A stretch of 64,000 nt of DNA from Peribacillus faecalis (GCF_014712675.1 NZ_JACXSI010000012.1:151265-215264); one strand, 5' to 3'. Positions 17,890 through 27,480 are shown, counted from the first letter of the stretch. Numbers and translations are program-made. Notes: generated from the letters alone by a model not told the origin.

Positions 17890-19548
17890 TTATACTAATA
17901 AAGCTGCGATTTCGTCAATTTTTTTAGCACCGAAAACGACTTGTTCGTCATTGATGATCATCGCTGGAACACTCATTACTTTGTATTCCTTTTTAATGTC
18001 TTGGAATTGACTGATATCGACCATTTCCGCTTCAATATTAGGGTTCTCGATGGCAATGCGTTGCGCGCCGACCACTACATCTGGGCAATAGTGGCATGCA
18101 AGTGAAACCATGACTTTAATGTTTGCTTTTTTATCGATTGATTTAATTGTATCCATAATGCTTGCATCCAATGCTTGCCCAGGACCAGCTAGGTTGTAAA
18201 TAGCTAGGATGAATGAGTTCAACTCATGTCCACCTGGTACGCCGTGGTATTTAACCCCGCTATATTCGCCGTTTGCATTCAATAATGAAACAACAGGGTA
18301 TTTATCGGCATGGATTTTAGCCTCCATATCCGGATTTTCACCTTTGTTATATAGCTCAAGGTGAAGCTTATCGCCAAGCTCGGCAACGTCTAATAAGAAG
18401 TCGCGAAGCTCTACAGACTTAGGTAGGCTTTCGTCAACGATTGACACTAATGTTACATCGTTTTCCATTTTAGCGAAAATGCCTTTTAGCTGACCGCGGA
18501 TTGCATCAGATAATAACGAGCTTTTGCCTGATCCAGCTGCAGTAGCTGCTTTTTCTTCTTTTTTAGCAGGTTTTGCTTCTTCAACCGGCTCATCTTTAAT
18601 GCCAAGACGTTCTTTTTCTTCTGATACATATTTACCTGCATCCGTTGCCGCAATCGCTCCGTCAGCAACAGCTGTAATTACTTGGCGCAATGATTTCGGA
18701 CGAAGGTCACCAGCTGCATAAACACCTTTGACATTTGTTCTCATATCATCATCTGTTAAGATGTAGCCTGCACGGTCCATCTCGATATGACCTTTGAAAA
18801 CATCCGTTTTTGGCTGATAGCCGATGAATACGAACACACCGAACGTGCCGTCTTCTTCTTTTGCAGTGTATTCCCATTCTTCATTTGTTTTATTGTTGAT
18901 GAAGCGAGCACTCTTGATCATGTCGTCTCCATAAACACCTTGTAATTCTGTATTGAAATGAACTTCAATTTTATCATTTGCGAATACTTTATCTGCAATT
19001 GAAGGAGCACATGTGAATTCAGGTTCACGAGCAATGATGCGCACTTTTGTTGCATAACGAGTCAAGTACATCGCTTCTTCTGCTGCAGCAAAGCCAGCGC
19101 CGATTACGAATACCTCAAGACCTTCGAAGAATTCTCCGTCACAAGTTGAGCAGTAAGCAACACCGCGACCTGTAAATTCTGCTTCGCCCGGGAAGCCAAG
19201 TTTACGAGGAGATGCACCTGTTGCGATGATTACCGCGCGGCCTTTTAGTTCCCCATTGATTGTTTTAATGATTTTCACATCGCCTGAAAAATCAACGCCT
19301 GTTACTTCTGTTTTTGTGAACTCCACACCAAAATCTTCGTTTTGAAGGCGCATTTCTTCAATGAGTCCAGGACCTGAAATGTTACGGATACCAGGGTAGT
19401 TAGCAATTTCTGAAGTAGTAGACGTTTGACCGCCGAAGTTGCCTTTTTCGATAATTAATGTTTTAAGTTTCGCGCGACCGGCATATAAGCCTGCTGAAAG
19501 GCCTGCAGGACCGCCGCCGATAATCAATAAGTCATAAATCTTTTCCAT
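17890..19548 (-). CDS. domain-permuted AhpF-type disulfide reductase
   Basis: 552 aa. The N-terminal 310 residues are a thioredoxin reductase-like flavoprotein with GGGPAG (about 11-16), the redox motif CSTCD (about 134) and NAD(P)-binding GAGFAA. A low-complexity Lys/Glu/Ala linker follows. The C-terminal 200 residues are a tandem thioredoxin-fold domain with ACHYCPD. Classical AhpF has this thioredoxin part at the N-terminus, so the order is reversed. It sits right after ahpC and probably passes electrons from NAD(P)H to AhpC. Annotation as plain thioredoxin reductase would miss the C-terminal module. Confidence 0.88.
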   Translation of the reverse strand: MEKIYDLLIIGGGPAGLSAGLYAGRAKLKTLIIEKGNFGGQTSTTSEIANYPGIRNISGPGLIEEMRLQNEDFGVEFTKTEVTGVDFSGDVKIIKTINGELKGRAVIIATGASPRKLGFPGEAEFTGRGVAYCSTCDGEFFEGLEVFVIGAGFAAAEEAMYLTRYATKVRIIAREPEFTCAPSIADKVFANDKIEVHFNTELQGVYGDDMIKSARFINNKTNEEWEYTAKEEDGTFGVFVFIGYQPKTDVFKGHIEMDRAGYILTDDDMRTNVKGVYAAGDLRPKSLRQVITAVADGAIAATDAGKYVSEEKERLGIKDEPVEEAKPAKKEEKAATAAGSGKSSLLSDAIRGQLKGIFAKMENDVTLVSIVDESLPKSVELRDFLLDVAELGDKLHLELYNKGENPDMEAKIHADKYPVVSLLNANGEYSGVKYHGVPGGHELNSFILAIYNLAGPGQALDASIMDTIKSIDKKANIKVMVSLACHYCPDVVVGAQRIAIENPNIEAEMVDISQFQDIKKEYKVMSVPAMIINDEQVVFGAKKIDEIAALLV

Positions 19549-19603
19549 AACCGTTCTCCTTGTAGTATAATCTTTTTATCTATTTTTTTATAAAGGCAGT
19601 ACA

Positions 19604-19632
19604 AGAGGCACTTATTAGCGGTAAGTGCCTCT
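19604..19632. other. hairpin between ahpC and ahpF
   Basis: Perfect 11-bp stem AGAGGCACTTA / TAAGTGCCTCT. On the minus transcript the U-run after it is weak, so it may cause partial termination and give more AhpC than AhpF. A second imperfect repeat (AGCCTT...AAGGCT) lies at about 19649-19684. Confidence 0.5.
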
Positions 19633-19737
19633 TTTTTTATATTTTATAGCCTTTCACCTGCCATAAATGGACAGGCATAAGGCTTTATAAGACCGGCACT
19701 TGAAATTCAAGTTAAACGGTTCAATTGTTATTTTTTA

Positions 19738-20301
19738 TTAGATTTTACCAACTAGGTCTAAGCTTGGCTCAAGAGTTTCTTCACCTGGAGTCCATTTAGC
19801 TGGGCAAACTTTATCTCCGTGCTCTGCAACGAATTGAGCAGCTTGTACTTTACGTACTAACTCTTCAGCGTTACGGCCGATTCCTAGATCGTGGATTTCG
19901 TAAGCTTTAACTTCGCCTTCTGGATTTAAGATGAAAGTTCCGCGTAATGCTAAACCGTCTTCTTCAATTAACACACCAAATTGTTTTGATAGTACATGCG
20001 CTGCGTCAGCAAGCATTGGGTATTTGATTTTACCGATTGTATCAGTTGCATCAGCCCAAGCTTTATGTACGAAATGTGTGTCTGTAGATACAGAGTAGAT
20101 TTCGCAGTTCATTTCTTTGAATGCTTCATAGTGATCTTGAACGTCTGCTAATTCAGTCGGGCAAACGAATGAGAAATCAGCTGGATAGAAGAAGAATACA
20201 GACCATTTACCTTTTACATCGTCTTGAGTAACTTCTTTGAATTCTCCATCTTGGTATGCTTGTACTTTAAAGTCTTCTAGTTTTTTATTGATCATTGACA
20301 T
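19738..20301 (-). CDS. ahpC: alkyl hydroperoxide reductase, 2-Cys peroxiredoxin
   Basis: 187 aa, full length. The peroxidatic Cys is in DFSFVCPTEL (about 47) and the resolving Cys in DKVCPAKW (about 167). It reduces H2O2 and organic peroxides in the cytoplasm, with electrons from the AhpF-like enzyme downstream. An AGGAGG site precedes the ATG. The promoter overlaps a PerR box. Confidence 0.96.
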   Translation of the reverse strand: MSMINKKLEDFKVQAYQDGEFKEVTQDDVKGKWSVFFFYPADFSFVCPTELADVQDHYEAFKEMNCEIYSVSTDTHFVHKAWADATDTIGKIKYPMLADAAHVLSKQFGVLIEEDGLALRGTFILNPEGEVKAYEIHDLGIGRNAEELVRKVQAAQFVAEHGDKVCPAKWTPGEETLEPSLDLVGKI

Positions 20302-20344
20302 ATTATTTATTCCTCCTGAGAAGTAATTTGTATTTATCCTTTTT

Positions 20345-20359
20345 TTATAATAATTATTA
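20345..20359 (-). promoter_or_regulatory. PerR box
   Basis: TTATAATAATTATTA matches the PerR consensus TTATAATNATTATAA at all but one position and covers the -10 region of ahpC. Confidence 0.75.
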
Positions 20360-20375
20360 ATAAGGAATTAGTCAA
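20347..20375 (-). promoter_or_regulatory. sigma-A promoter of ahpC
   Basis: Minus strand TTGACT, 17 bp, TATTAT. The 300 bp beyond it, up to the cysK terminator, hold no gene I can recognise. Confidence 0.75.
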
Positions 20376-20672
20376 GCAAAAAATGTAAGTTAGTGTCGAA
20401 AATATAGGAATTTCATTCTTTTCTGCCTCTATTTCCCTATGCTTCTTCATTATTGACTTTTACAGCAATCTTTATTCTATATTTGTTTAATATAATATAG
20501 CTGTTTTCTACATTCCTTGGACTAGCTCACTTATTTATTTTATCCCTCCTTATCCTTGACTTTCCTAAATTAACTTTACGCTCAATCATTTATATTCTCA
20601 TATATAAATAATAATTGAGAAAGGATAAACCACTCTTTCTTCTTTAGCCAAATGGATGAATCGTTAAACTAA

Positions 20673-20707
20673 AAAAACTTAAATGCCTAAATGACATTTA
20701 AGTTTTT
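20673..20707. terminator. terminator of cysK
   Basis: AAAAACTTAAATG / CATTTAAGTTTTT perfect hairpin with T-runs on both strands, 22 bp past the cysK stop. Confidence 0.85.
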
Positions 20708-20729
20708 CATTCTGTATTCAGCGTCAGTT

Positions 20730-21650
20730 TTATGAGAACAACCCTGCCATACTCAAATATCTTTCCCCTGTATCCGGAGCGATACATAGCACACGATGAC
20801 CAGGCCCTAATCTTCTTGCTTCCTGAATAGCAGTCCAGACAGCTGCACCAGCAGACGGACCGACCAAAATACCTTCTAGTCTCGCTAATTCACGCGTAAT
20901 ATGAAGGGCATCTTCATCCTCGACCAACTCAATATGATCATAAACCTCTGTATTTAATATTGATGGAATAAACCCTGGACTTGTGCCGACTAATTTGTGC
21001 GCACCCGCTTGACCTCCTGATAAAACAGGAGACCCCTTCGGCTCAACGACTACAACACGCAGGTCTGGAAGAGCCTCTTTCAATGTCTCTCCTGTACCCG
21101 TAATTGTCCCGCCGGTGCCTGCAGTCGCAACGAATACATCCAGCTTTCTGTCTGTCTGATCCAAAATTTCGATTGCTGTTGTCGTACGATGAATAGCGGG
21201 ATTAGCTTCATTCTCAAATTGCTGCGGTATAAAACTGTTCGGAATTTCTTTATGCAATTGAAGGGCTTTTGCCACTGCACCTGGCATTTTTTCCGCTGCC
21301 GGTGTCAATACAACTTCCGCTCCATAAGCTTTTAATATCATTATTCGTTCCTTCGTAGCATTGTCCGGCATAACGAAAATTGCTTTATAGCCTTTCGCTG
21401 CCGCATTCATTGCCAAACCGATACCGGTATTTCCGCTTGTCGGCTCAATAATCGTTGCCCCGGCCGAAATCAAACCTTCTTTTTCAGCCGTATCAATCAA
21501 TGAGAAAGCTGCGCGATCCTTAACGCTGCGACTTGGATTGAAATATTCAAGCTTCACCAAAACCTCAGCACATGTTTCATCAACAAGTCTATTTAGTCGC
21601 ACAACCGGTGTATTTCCGACCAAATCGATTACCGAATTATATACTTTCAT
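20730..21650 (-). CDS. cysK: cysteine synthase A (O-acetylserine thiol-lyase)
   Basis: 306 aa from the ATG at 21650, chosen because AAAGGGGATG precedes it. PLP lysine is Lys44 in SRSVKDRAA; the asparagine loop TSGNTGIG (about 69-76) and the phosphate-binding GTGGTITGTG (about 175-184) are present. It makes cysteine from O-acetylserine and sulfide. It follows a thioredoxin-like gene by 75 bp on the same strand, and all three genes back to 22972 may be one unit related to sulfur handling. Confidence 0.92.
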   Translation of the reverse strand: MKVYNSVIDLVGNTPVVRLNRLVDETCAEVLVKLEYFNPSRSVKDRAAFSLIDTAEKEGLISAGATIIEPTSGNTGIGLAMNAAAKGYKAIFVMPDNATKERIMILKAYGAEVVLTPAAEKMPGAVAKALQLHKEIPNSFIPQQFENEANPAIHRTTTAIEILDQTDRKLDVFVATAGTGGTITGTGETLKEALPDLRVVVVEPKGSPVLSGGQAGAHKLVGTSPGFIPSILNTEVYDHIELVEDEDALHITRELARLEGILVGPSAGAAVWTAIQEARRLGPGHRVLCIAPDTGERYLSMAGLFS

Positions 21651-21724
21651 GCTCTCATCCCCTTTCATACAATATTAAAACTATTCATACCTTTTTACAA
21701 TGAATTATCTTTCTTCTCGTTAAT

Positions 21725-22309
21725 TTAATCCATACCATGAACAAGCTCTTCAAGCATTTCCTGATCCATCGGTCCCATTACCTTGTGCTGAATATAACCA
21801 TCAGAATCAATGAAATAAGTGGTCGGAATCGAGATCGCTTGATACAGTATACTTACGTCTCCTTTTGAATCAAGAACAATAGGAAAAGTCAGTCCATAAT
21901 CTTTAATAAACATACCGATATCCATCTCATTCTTTTCAGCTGTAGTCATATTCACGCCCAATATCTCCACATTTTGATCTTGATTACGAACATAAAAGTT
22001 TTGCATATGGGGCATTTCTGCTTTACATGGCGGACACCAAGAAGCCCAGAAATTAAGGACGACTTTCTTCCCTTGCAAACCCGATAGGCTCAGCTCTTCT
22101 CCGGTAAAAGTCTGCAATTGAAAATCAGGCGCTTTATCACCTGTCTCTAAACCTGTCTTATCATTTAAATCCGTATCCTCTTTTTCCTCCTTCTCTTGCT
22201 CCACCTGAATGTTGCTATTTGAAACTTGTTCCGAAAAAAAGTTATCGTAGATTGCCCAGCCGATTAAACCAAATAACCCAATCAATACCAATATGCTTTT
22301 TTTATTCAT
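21725..22309 (-). CDS. membrane-anchored TlpA/ResA-type thiol-disulfide oxidoreductase
   Basis: 194 aa from the ATG at 22309 (AGAGGTG site). An N-terminal signal anchor (about 5-22) is followed by a Glu/Asp-rich spacer and an AhpC/TSA-Redoxin fold with the active site WCPPCK (about 93-98) and a cis-Pro loop near SIPTTYFI. It would act outside the membrane, reducing disulfides as ResA does in cytochrome c maturation, though no ccm genes are nearby. It starts 15 bp after the upstream membrane protein gene. Confidence 0.85.
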   Translation of the reverse strand: MNKKSILVLIGLFGLIGWAIYDNFFSEQVSNSNIQVEQEKEEKEDTDLNDKTGLETGDKAPDFQLQTFTGEELSLSGLQGKKVVLNFWASWCPPCKAEMPHMQNFYVRNQDQNVEILGVNMTTAEKNEMDIGMFIKDYGLTFPIVLDSKGDVSILYQAISIPTTYFIDSDGYIQHKVMGPMDQEMLEELVHGMD

Positions 22310-22324
22310 GCGCTTCACCTCTTC

Positions 22325-22972
22325 TTAAACTTTTTTATTTGAAAAATAAAGGGATAACAAAATCAAGAAAAAGAACAGCCATTGATCACTGGTAAATAAC
22401 AATATTTTATTCATCGAATGAAGCAATAATAAAGAAAGGATTAAATAGAAGAAGGAAAATAGAATAACAAATGAAAATAATTTTCTCGCTTGCACTTTAT
22501 TGAATGTACTTTCAACCAAAGCCGCCAATCCGATTAATGTATGAAAAAGTATATCTTCCTGTAAAAACAACGCATATAGTAAGTGATATATTCCTACTGC
22601 AATACTGCTATAAAAGATTACTATTTGTATCTTTAATTGAGACTCTATTCGTTGCTTGCTTGCTTTCACAAAAAAATACAACACAGCAGAAACGATCGCT
22701 ATAATAAGCCCGTCTTTTCCGCCCGTGAAATAGAGCAACGATAGCGGCTGTTTCCAAACCAAGCCCGGTTCAAGAAGCAATAAACTGCCCTTCCAAACAA
22801 AAAAACCAACAAATAAACTGTTTAAAATCAAATCAACGATCTGTTTGCTTTCTTTTGCGCCATTCAAGAGCTTAAGCCAAATCCATACAGCAATTACTCC
22901 TATTAAAGCAGCCGCAGCTAAAAGCAGCCATTTTAGCAAAATCGCAATTGAACCTATTTGAATTACTTCCAT
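22325..22972 (-). CDS. polytopic membrane protein partnered with TlpA-like protein
   Basis: About 215 aa from an ATG with an AAGGGGG site; an ATG 23 codons upstream lies inside the predicted promoter and is unlikely. About seven hydrophobic segments, no Cys pair and no recognised domain. Gene order suggests it works with the TlpA-type protein downstream, perhaps as an electron-transfer or anchoring partner, but it is not a recognisable CcdA/DsbD. Family unknown to me. Confidence 0.6.
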   Translation of the reverse strand: MEVIQIGSIAILLKWLLLAAAALIGVIAVWIWLKLLNGAKESKQIVDLILNSLFVGFFVWKGSLLLLEPGLVWKQPLSLLYFTGGKDGLIIAIVSAVLYFFVKASKQRIESQLKIQIVIFYSSIAVGIYHLLYALFLQEDILFHTLIGLAALVESTFNKVQARKLFSFVILFSFFYLILSLLLLHSMNKILLFTSDQWLFFFLILLSLYFSNKKV

Positions 22973-23002
22973 ACAATCCCCCTTAAAATTAAGAACACCA
23001 AC

Positions 23003-23018
23003 ATACCTATAAGGGTAT
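23003..23018 (-). promoter_or_regulatory. CsoR/CstR-like operator
   Basis: ATACCTATAAGGGTAT is an imperfect palindrome with ATACC / GGGTAT arms, the pattern recognised by the CsoR/CstR family (copper or persulfide sensors). It overlaps the likely -10 region about 30 bp upstream of the membrane protein gene. Confidence 0.5.
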
Positions 23019-23128
23019 ACTAATGAATCTCGATATCCCATGTCAATTAAGTAAACTTTATCCAGAAGAAACGAGACAATGGTCTACCTGTTAGCAGCTC
23101 CTATAAATTCAATTAAGGGTGCTTGCTC

Positions 23129-23176
23129 TTTTATTCTTTTATTCTTTTATTCTTTTATTCTTTTATTCTTTTATGC
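23129..23176 (+). repeat. octanucleotide tandem repeat
   Basis: Five exact TTTTATTC units and a sixth TTTTATGC, ending 20 bp upstream of the -35 box of the response regulator gene. Copy number may vary by slippage. Confidence 0.9.
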
Positions 23177-23196
23177 TATCCTATTACTAGTTCCAT

Positions 23197-23224
23197 TTGA
23201 CTAAAAATTCATTAAAAATATAAT
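23197..23224 (+). promoter_or_regulatory. sigma-A promoter of the REC-BTAD regulator
   Basis: TTGACT, 16 bp, TATAAT, followed by an AAGAGGT ribosome site before the ATG at 23258. Confidence 0.7.
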
Positions 23225-23257
23225 TTTCAAATACAACTGATGGAAGAGGTATTTTGA

Positions 23258-24364
23258 ATGATACGCGCAATTTTAGTTGACGATGAGCCGCTATCGTTAC
23301 AACTCTTAGAAAAGAAATTAACAAGCACTGGGGAGATTGAAATAGCTGCCAGCTATGCTAGCGCAGAGTATGCCCTCCAACAGATGAAGCAACTCGACTT
23401 TCAAGTAGCCTTTCTTGATATTGAAATGGCCGGTTTGAGCGGTTTGGATTTAGCAGAGGTGATTTCAGATTGGAATCCGAGCATTCATATAGTGTTTGTA
23501 ACGGCTTATCGGGATTACGCAGTTCAAGCATTTGAATTAAATTCAATAGATTATTTACTAAAACCAATTATGATGGAACGACTTGAAAAAACAATTTCAA
23601 GAATTAAGCAAATGCATCTGCAGAAGCGTTTCCCTGAAAACGAGCATAGTCCTTCCTTGAAAATCAATTTTTTTATGGAATTTTCAGCTTCTACTCACAA
23701 ACAAATCATCAGCTGGAAAACAAACAAAGCGAAAGAACTATTCGCTTATCTTTTTATGCATCAAGATACATATGTTCACCGTGATACACTCATTAATGAT
23801 TTATGGCCTGAACAAGACTATAAAAAAGCTAAAATCCAACTTCACACGAATTTATCCTATCTGCGTAAAACGCTTGAGTCAAACGGAATCCGAGATGCTC
23901 TGCAATTCACTAATCAAAGCTACCGATTACATATTGAGGAATACTATTGCGACGCAGAGACATTTGAGAAATTCATTGATGAGAACCGAATTACTGAAGA
24001 AAATATAAAGGAAGCTGAGCAAGTACTTGCCTTGTACAAAGGAGACTATGCTGAAAAAAACGCCTATGCATGGTCAATACAGAAATCAAAAGCGTTAAAA
24101 GAAAAACTGCTCTCATTGTTGCAGCAACTAATTAATTTTTACACTGAAACCAACAACAATATGAAGACCCAACAATATTTGCAGTTGTTGCTCATGCACG
24201 ATCCATATTGTGAACCGGCAATCCGACACTTGATACAGCACCATCTTAATAGCGGAAATCGTATGGAAGCGATTAAAGTATATCAAAACTTTACTTTTTT
24301 GCTAGAAGAAGAGCTAGGCATTCAACCTGAATATGCAACAAGTAATCTTCTGAAAAATATATAG
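23258..24364 (+). CDS. response regulator with BTAD output domain
   Basis: 368 aa. Receiver domain 1-120 has the acidic pocket Asp8/Asp9, phospho-acceptor Asp54 (FLDIEM) and the Lys in LLKP (about 104). Residues about 140-225 form an OmpR-like winged helix and 230-368 a bacterial transcriptional activator (BTAD/SARP-like) repeat domain. It converges on the large hybrid kinase, its likely partner. Output genes are not obvious in the window. Promoter with an upstream octamer repeat. Confidence 0.85.
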   Translation: MIRAILVDDEPLSLQLLEKKLTSTGEIEIAASYASAEYALQQMKQLDFQVAFLDIEMAGLSGLDLAEVISDWNPSIHIVFVTAYRDYAVQAFELNSIDYLLKPIMMERLEKTISRIKQMHLQKRFPENEHSPSLKINFFMEFSASTHKQIISWKTNKAKELFAYLFMHQDTYVHRDTLINDLWPEQDYKKAKIQLHTNLSYLRKTLESNGIRDALQFTNQSYRLHIEEYYCDAETFEKFIDENRITEENIKEAEQVLALYKGDYAEKNAYAWSIQKSKALKEKLLSLLQQLINFYTETNNNMKTQQYLQLLLMHDPYCEPAIRHLIQHHLNSGNRMEAIKVYQNFTFLLEEELGIQPEYATSNLLKNI

Positions 24365-24386
24365 GGGGCGGTATCTTACCGCCCCC
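24364..24386. terminator. bidirectional terminator between regulator and kinase
   Basis: GGGGGCGGTA / TACCGCCCCC hairpin with loop TCT in the 22-bp gap between convergent genes. Confidence 0.75.
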
Positions 24387-27300
24387 TCATTCTTTCGGAA
24401 CTTGGAATGAAACACTCGTACCGACTGATAGCTCACTTGAGATCGTCACTCCTTGACCAAACAGTTGCTTCAATCTATTGTCCGTATTCAGCAAGCCGAT
24501 TCCTCGGTCTTGTTCCGATTTCTTTTTCAGAAGATGATTTAAACTGTCATCCGCTATTCCAATACCATCGTCAATTATTGAAATCTTCACCCATTCCCCA
24601 TAATCGATTGCTTCAATCTTCACCGTTCCACCTTGTGGACGCTTTAGTACTCCATGTTTGATTGCATTTTCTGTCAAAGTTTGGATTGCAAGAGGCGGAA
24701 CTTGCACATCCAGCTTTTCATCGATGTTCCATTCAATATTTAAACGACTGCCAAAACGAGCCTGTTCAATATATATATAAGAACGAACAAGTTCAAGCTC
24801 CTCTTGAAGCGGAATAAGCTTATTCAAATTTCTCCCGTCAAAGCTTGTACGTAAATATTTGCCGAACTCATGCAATAAGGTAATCATTTTCGATGAATCA
24901 ATATCACTGAGCGCTGCAATTGTATTTAATGTGTTATATAGGAAGTGCGGTTCTATTTGAGCCTGCAGCCATGCCGATTCCATCCTAATTCTTTCCGAAA
25001 TTGAATCTTTCAAGAATGTCAGCGCCTGAACACGTGCAACGAGCTCCATTTTATCAACCGGTTTCGCTACATAATCATTCGCTCCGGCAAGAAACCCGCT
25101 CTGTACATCCTCCGGCCTTCTTCGCGCCGTCAGCAGCAAAATCGGCAACTCGGTAATAGAGTAGCGCTCTCTTATTTTCATAGTCAGCTCATAGCCGGAC
25201 ATATTTGGCATCATCACATCTGATATAACTAAATCCCACTTCCCCTTATTTAATAGCTTCAACGCTTCTTTACCGCTTGACGATGTGGATATATCATATT
25301 GTCCAGAAAGAATTTGTTTCATGATTTTTAAGTTAACAGGGTCATCATCTACTATAAAGATGCGTGCTCTCTCTCCATGCATTGTCACCGCAGTTTCCAT
25401 CTCAGCAACACGATCCGGCAATCTGAAATCGACTATGTTTTCTTCAGCAACCGTTCTTTCTTCCTCATTCGCGAGCGGAAGTGTAAATATAAATGAGGAG
25501 CCTTGATTTACAACAGATTGTACAGTAATGGTGCCACCGTGAAGTTCCACTAACTCCTTGCAAATACTAAGACCTAGCCCAAGCCCTTCTGCCAAATTTG
25601 AGTTTTGAGTGCCACCTTGTTCATACGGCTGAAAAATCTTTTTAATTGATTTAGCATCAATGCCAATCCCTTCATCTTTTACCGTAATGACGGCTTGTTT
25701 CTTTCGGACTTCAGAAGTAATCATAATCGTCCCTTCTTCCGTGAACTTCAGCGCATTGTGCAGCAAGTTGAATAATATTTGCAGAAGCCGATTCTCATCT
25801 GCTTTCACATTCGGAAATCCCTCCGGAATATCACAGAAAAACTCTATTTTTTTCCCTTCCTTCATAAATCGAAGCATATCAAGCACACCTGAAACAACCG
25901 ACGCCAGGTGAATGCTTCTCAATTTCAATTGAATTCTCCCTTCTTTTATGTTGGAGAGATCGATCAATTCATTCAGAAGCATCGACATCCGTTTGGCAAC
26001 TGTAACAAGAAGCTGCAGATTCGCTTTTGTATCATAATCTAAGTTTTTATTTTCTTCATCGATAATTTCCTGTGCCATATTAATGATTCCATGAAGCGGA
26101 TTGCGCAGTTCATGGGATGTGTGAACTAAAAATTCATCCTTCCTTTTGTCAATTTGCTCCATTTTCTCAGCATACTGCCGATTATCCTCAGATACATGAA
26201 AGAAATATTTAAACCAATAAACAGCAAATAAAATGACAGCCACAATCAATTCAAGAGGCAAGTACGGATAATTCGATATGTTCAGCCATCCCGTATTTTT
26301 CAAGATACCCCACACTGAACTTGACCCGATACTCACGATCAGCAAGAACAAAAAAATCGTACCTCTCTTGCCTGATAGAACCATCTTTACAGTAACAAAA
26401 GAAATTACAATTGCCGGAAATATAAAAATAGCGAGTAGAAATAGCCTCATATTATACAGTGTTACGTCAAGAGGCATGACAAAAATGCTCACACTATATA
26501 ATGTGCAAAATAATGTATAGCTGATTAAAATTTTTTGTTTCAATATTACGCTTCTAAAGCTATGCACTAAAAAAAGTGATGCTGTTATATACGCAAGAAG
26601 AATAATGACCGTCCAGTGCTCGTACGTTAAAGACGGAAACATATAGTACAAAATCTTATTATCATCGGCAATTGTCGCTATTGCTATGCTGAAAAATGAT
26701 AACGCTAAAAACAGTACTTCTTTCCTTCTTTTGAAAACAAAATAAATAAAGAGAGAGTAAATACCATGCAGCAAAAACACAACAGCTGCTACAATTTGCA
26801 AAGAATAGCCAAGAAATTGGTCCCTTACAATTGTTCCACTAGAACCTAATACAATTGATTCTTTAATGCCACCATATCTCGGATCAATAAAATTAGCTAC
26901 CTGAACGGCAATCTCAATTTGATTGGATGTACTTTCAAATTCAATCTGAAACGGCTTATTATCTGGCATAAAACCGTCCGCTGATTCTGAGAGGCTTCCC
27001 CTTTCCGTTACTAACTCGCCATTTATAAAAACTTTCGAAGACGTACTTAAATCCTTGAAGTACATACTATAAGTTTGCTCACTATCATCATCCAACAAGA
27101 TTAATAGACGATATGTACCATAGCCAAAATAATTCTGATTTCTTTCTTCTTTGCTCCATAATCCCGGAACTGTCAGATAGACCGGCTCAGAATCAGCCGT
27201 TTTGCCAGACTCTATAAATTTCTCATCATAAAAGCTCCATTCTCCATCCAATGGTACTGATTTACTTCCCAATACATCAACGCCGCGCAGATCAAGAACA

Positions 27301-27464
27301 CCTGCTTCGGCATGTGGAAACTCCGATTTTGAGTGATACATTATCCAACTTAAACGAAGTCCGGTAATGATGATTAAAAACACACCTGTAATAAGTATTA
27401 ATTTTCTTTTTTCCATAATACTTTCTTTAATTCGACATTTATCTACAAAACCCTCTATCCTCAT
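24387..27464 (-). CDS. hybrid sensor kinase with two kinase modules
   Basis: 1025 aa. Order: signal anchor (about 22-42), extracellular 7TMR-DISM-type sensor (about 60-210), seven-helix membrane block (about 220-420), HisKA with SHELRNPLHG (about 447-456), HATPase, a receiver with SDVMMPNMSG (about 750), then a second LytS-type kinase with the His in QIEPHFLYNTLN (about 857) and its own ATPase end (GIGLLNT near 995). It thus joins a classical hybrid kinase and a LytS kinase in one chain. Likely partner is the REC-BTAD protein; a degenerate GGDEF gene lies 16 bp upstream in the same operon. Confidence 0.88.
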   Translation of the reverse strand: MRIEGFVDKCRIKESIMEKRKLILITGVFLIIITGLRLSWIMYHSKSEFPHAEAGVLDLRGVDVLGSKSVPLDGEWSFYDEKFIESGKTADSEPVYLTVPGLWSKEERNQNYFGYGTYRLLILLDDDSEQTYSMYFKDLSTSSKVFINGELVTERGSLSESADGFMPDNKPFQIEFESTSNQIEIAVQVANFIDPRYGGIKESIVLGSSGTIVRDQFLGYSLQIVAAVVFLLHGIYSLFIYFVFKRRKEVLFLALSFFSIAIATIADDNKILYYMFPSLTYEHWTVIILLAYITASLFLVHSFRSVILKQKILISYTLFCTLYSVSIFVMPLDVTLYNMRLFLLAIFIFPAIVISFVTVKMVLSGKRGTIFLFLLIVSIGSSSVWGILKNTGWLNISNYPYLPLELIVAVILFAVYWFKYFFHVSEDNRQYAEKMEQIDKRKDEFLVHTSHELRNPLHGIINMAQEIIDEENKNLDYDTKANLQLLVTVAKRMSMLLNELIDLSNIKEGRIQLKLRSIHLASVVSGVLDMLRFMKEGKKIEFFCDIPEGFPNVKADENRLLQILFNLLHNALKFTEEGTIMITSEVRKKQAVITVKDEGIGIDAKSIKKIFQPYEQGGTQNSNLAEGLGLGLSICKELVELHGGTITVQSVVNQGSSFIFTLPLANEEERTVAEENIVDFRLPDRVAEMETAVTMHGERARIFIVDDDPVNLKIMKQILSGQYDISTSSSGKEALKLLNKGKWDLVISDVMMPNMSGYELTMKIRERYSITELPILLLTARRRPEDVQSGFLAGANDYVAKPVDKMELVARVQALTFLKDSISERIRMESAWLQAQIEPHFLYNTLNTIAALSDIDSSKMITLLHEFGKYLRTSFDGRNLNKLIPLQEELELVRSYIYIEQARFGSRLNIEWNIDEKLDVQVPPLAIQTLTENAIKHGVLKRPQGGTVKIEAIDYGEWVKISIIDDGIGIADDSLNHLLKKKSEQDRGIGLLNTDNRLKQLFGQGVTISSELSVGTSVSFQVPKE

Positions 27465-27480
27465 AGTACGACCTCATGAA

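Noticed and set aside
23129-23176. CRISPR-like array
   Set aside because: The units are contiguous octamers with no spacers; simple tandem repeat. No cas genes or CRISPR array seen anywhere in the window.
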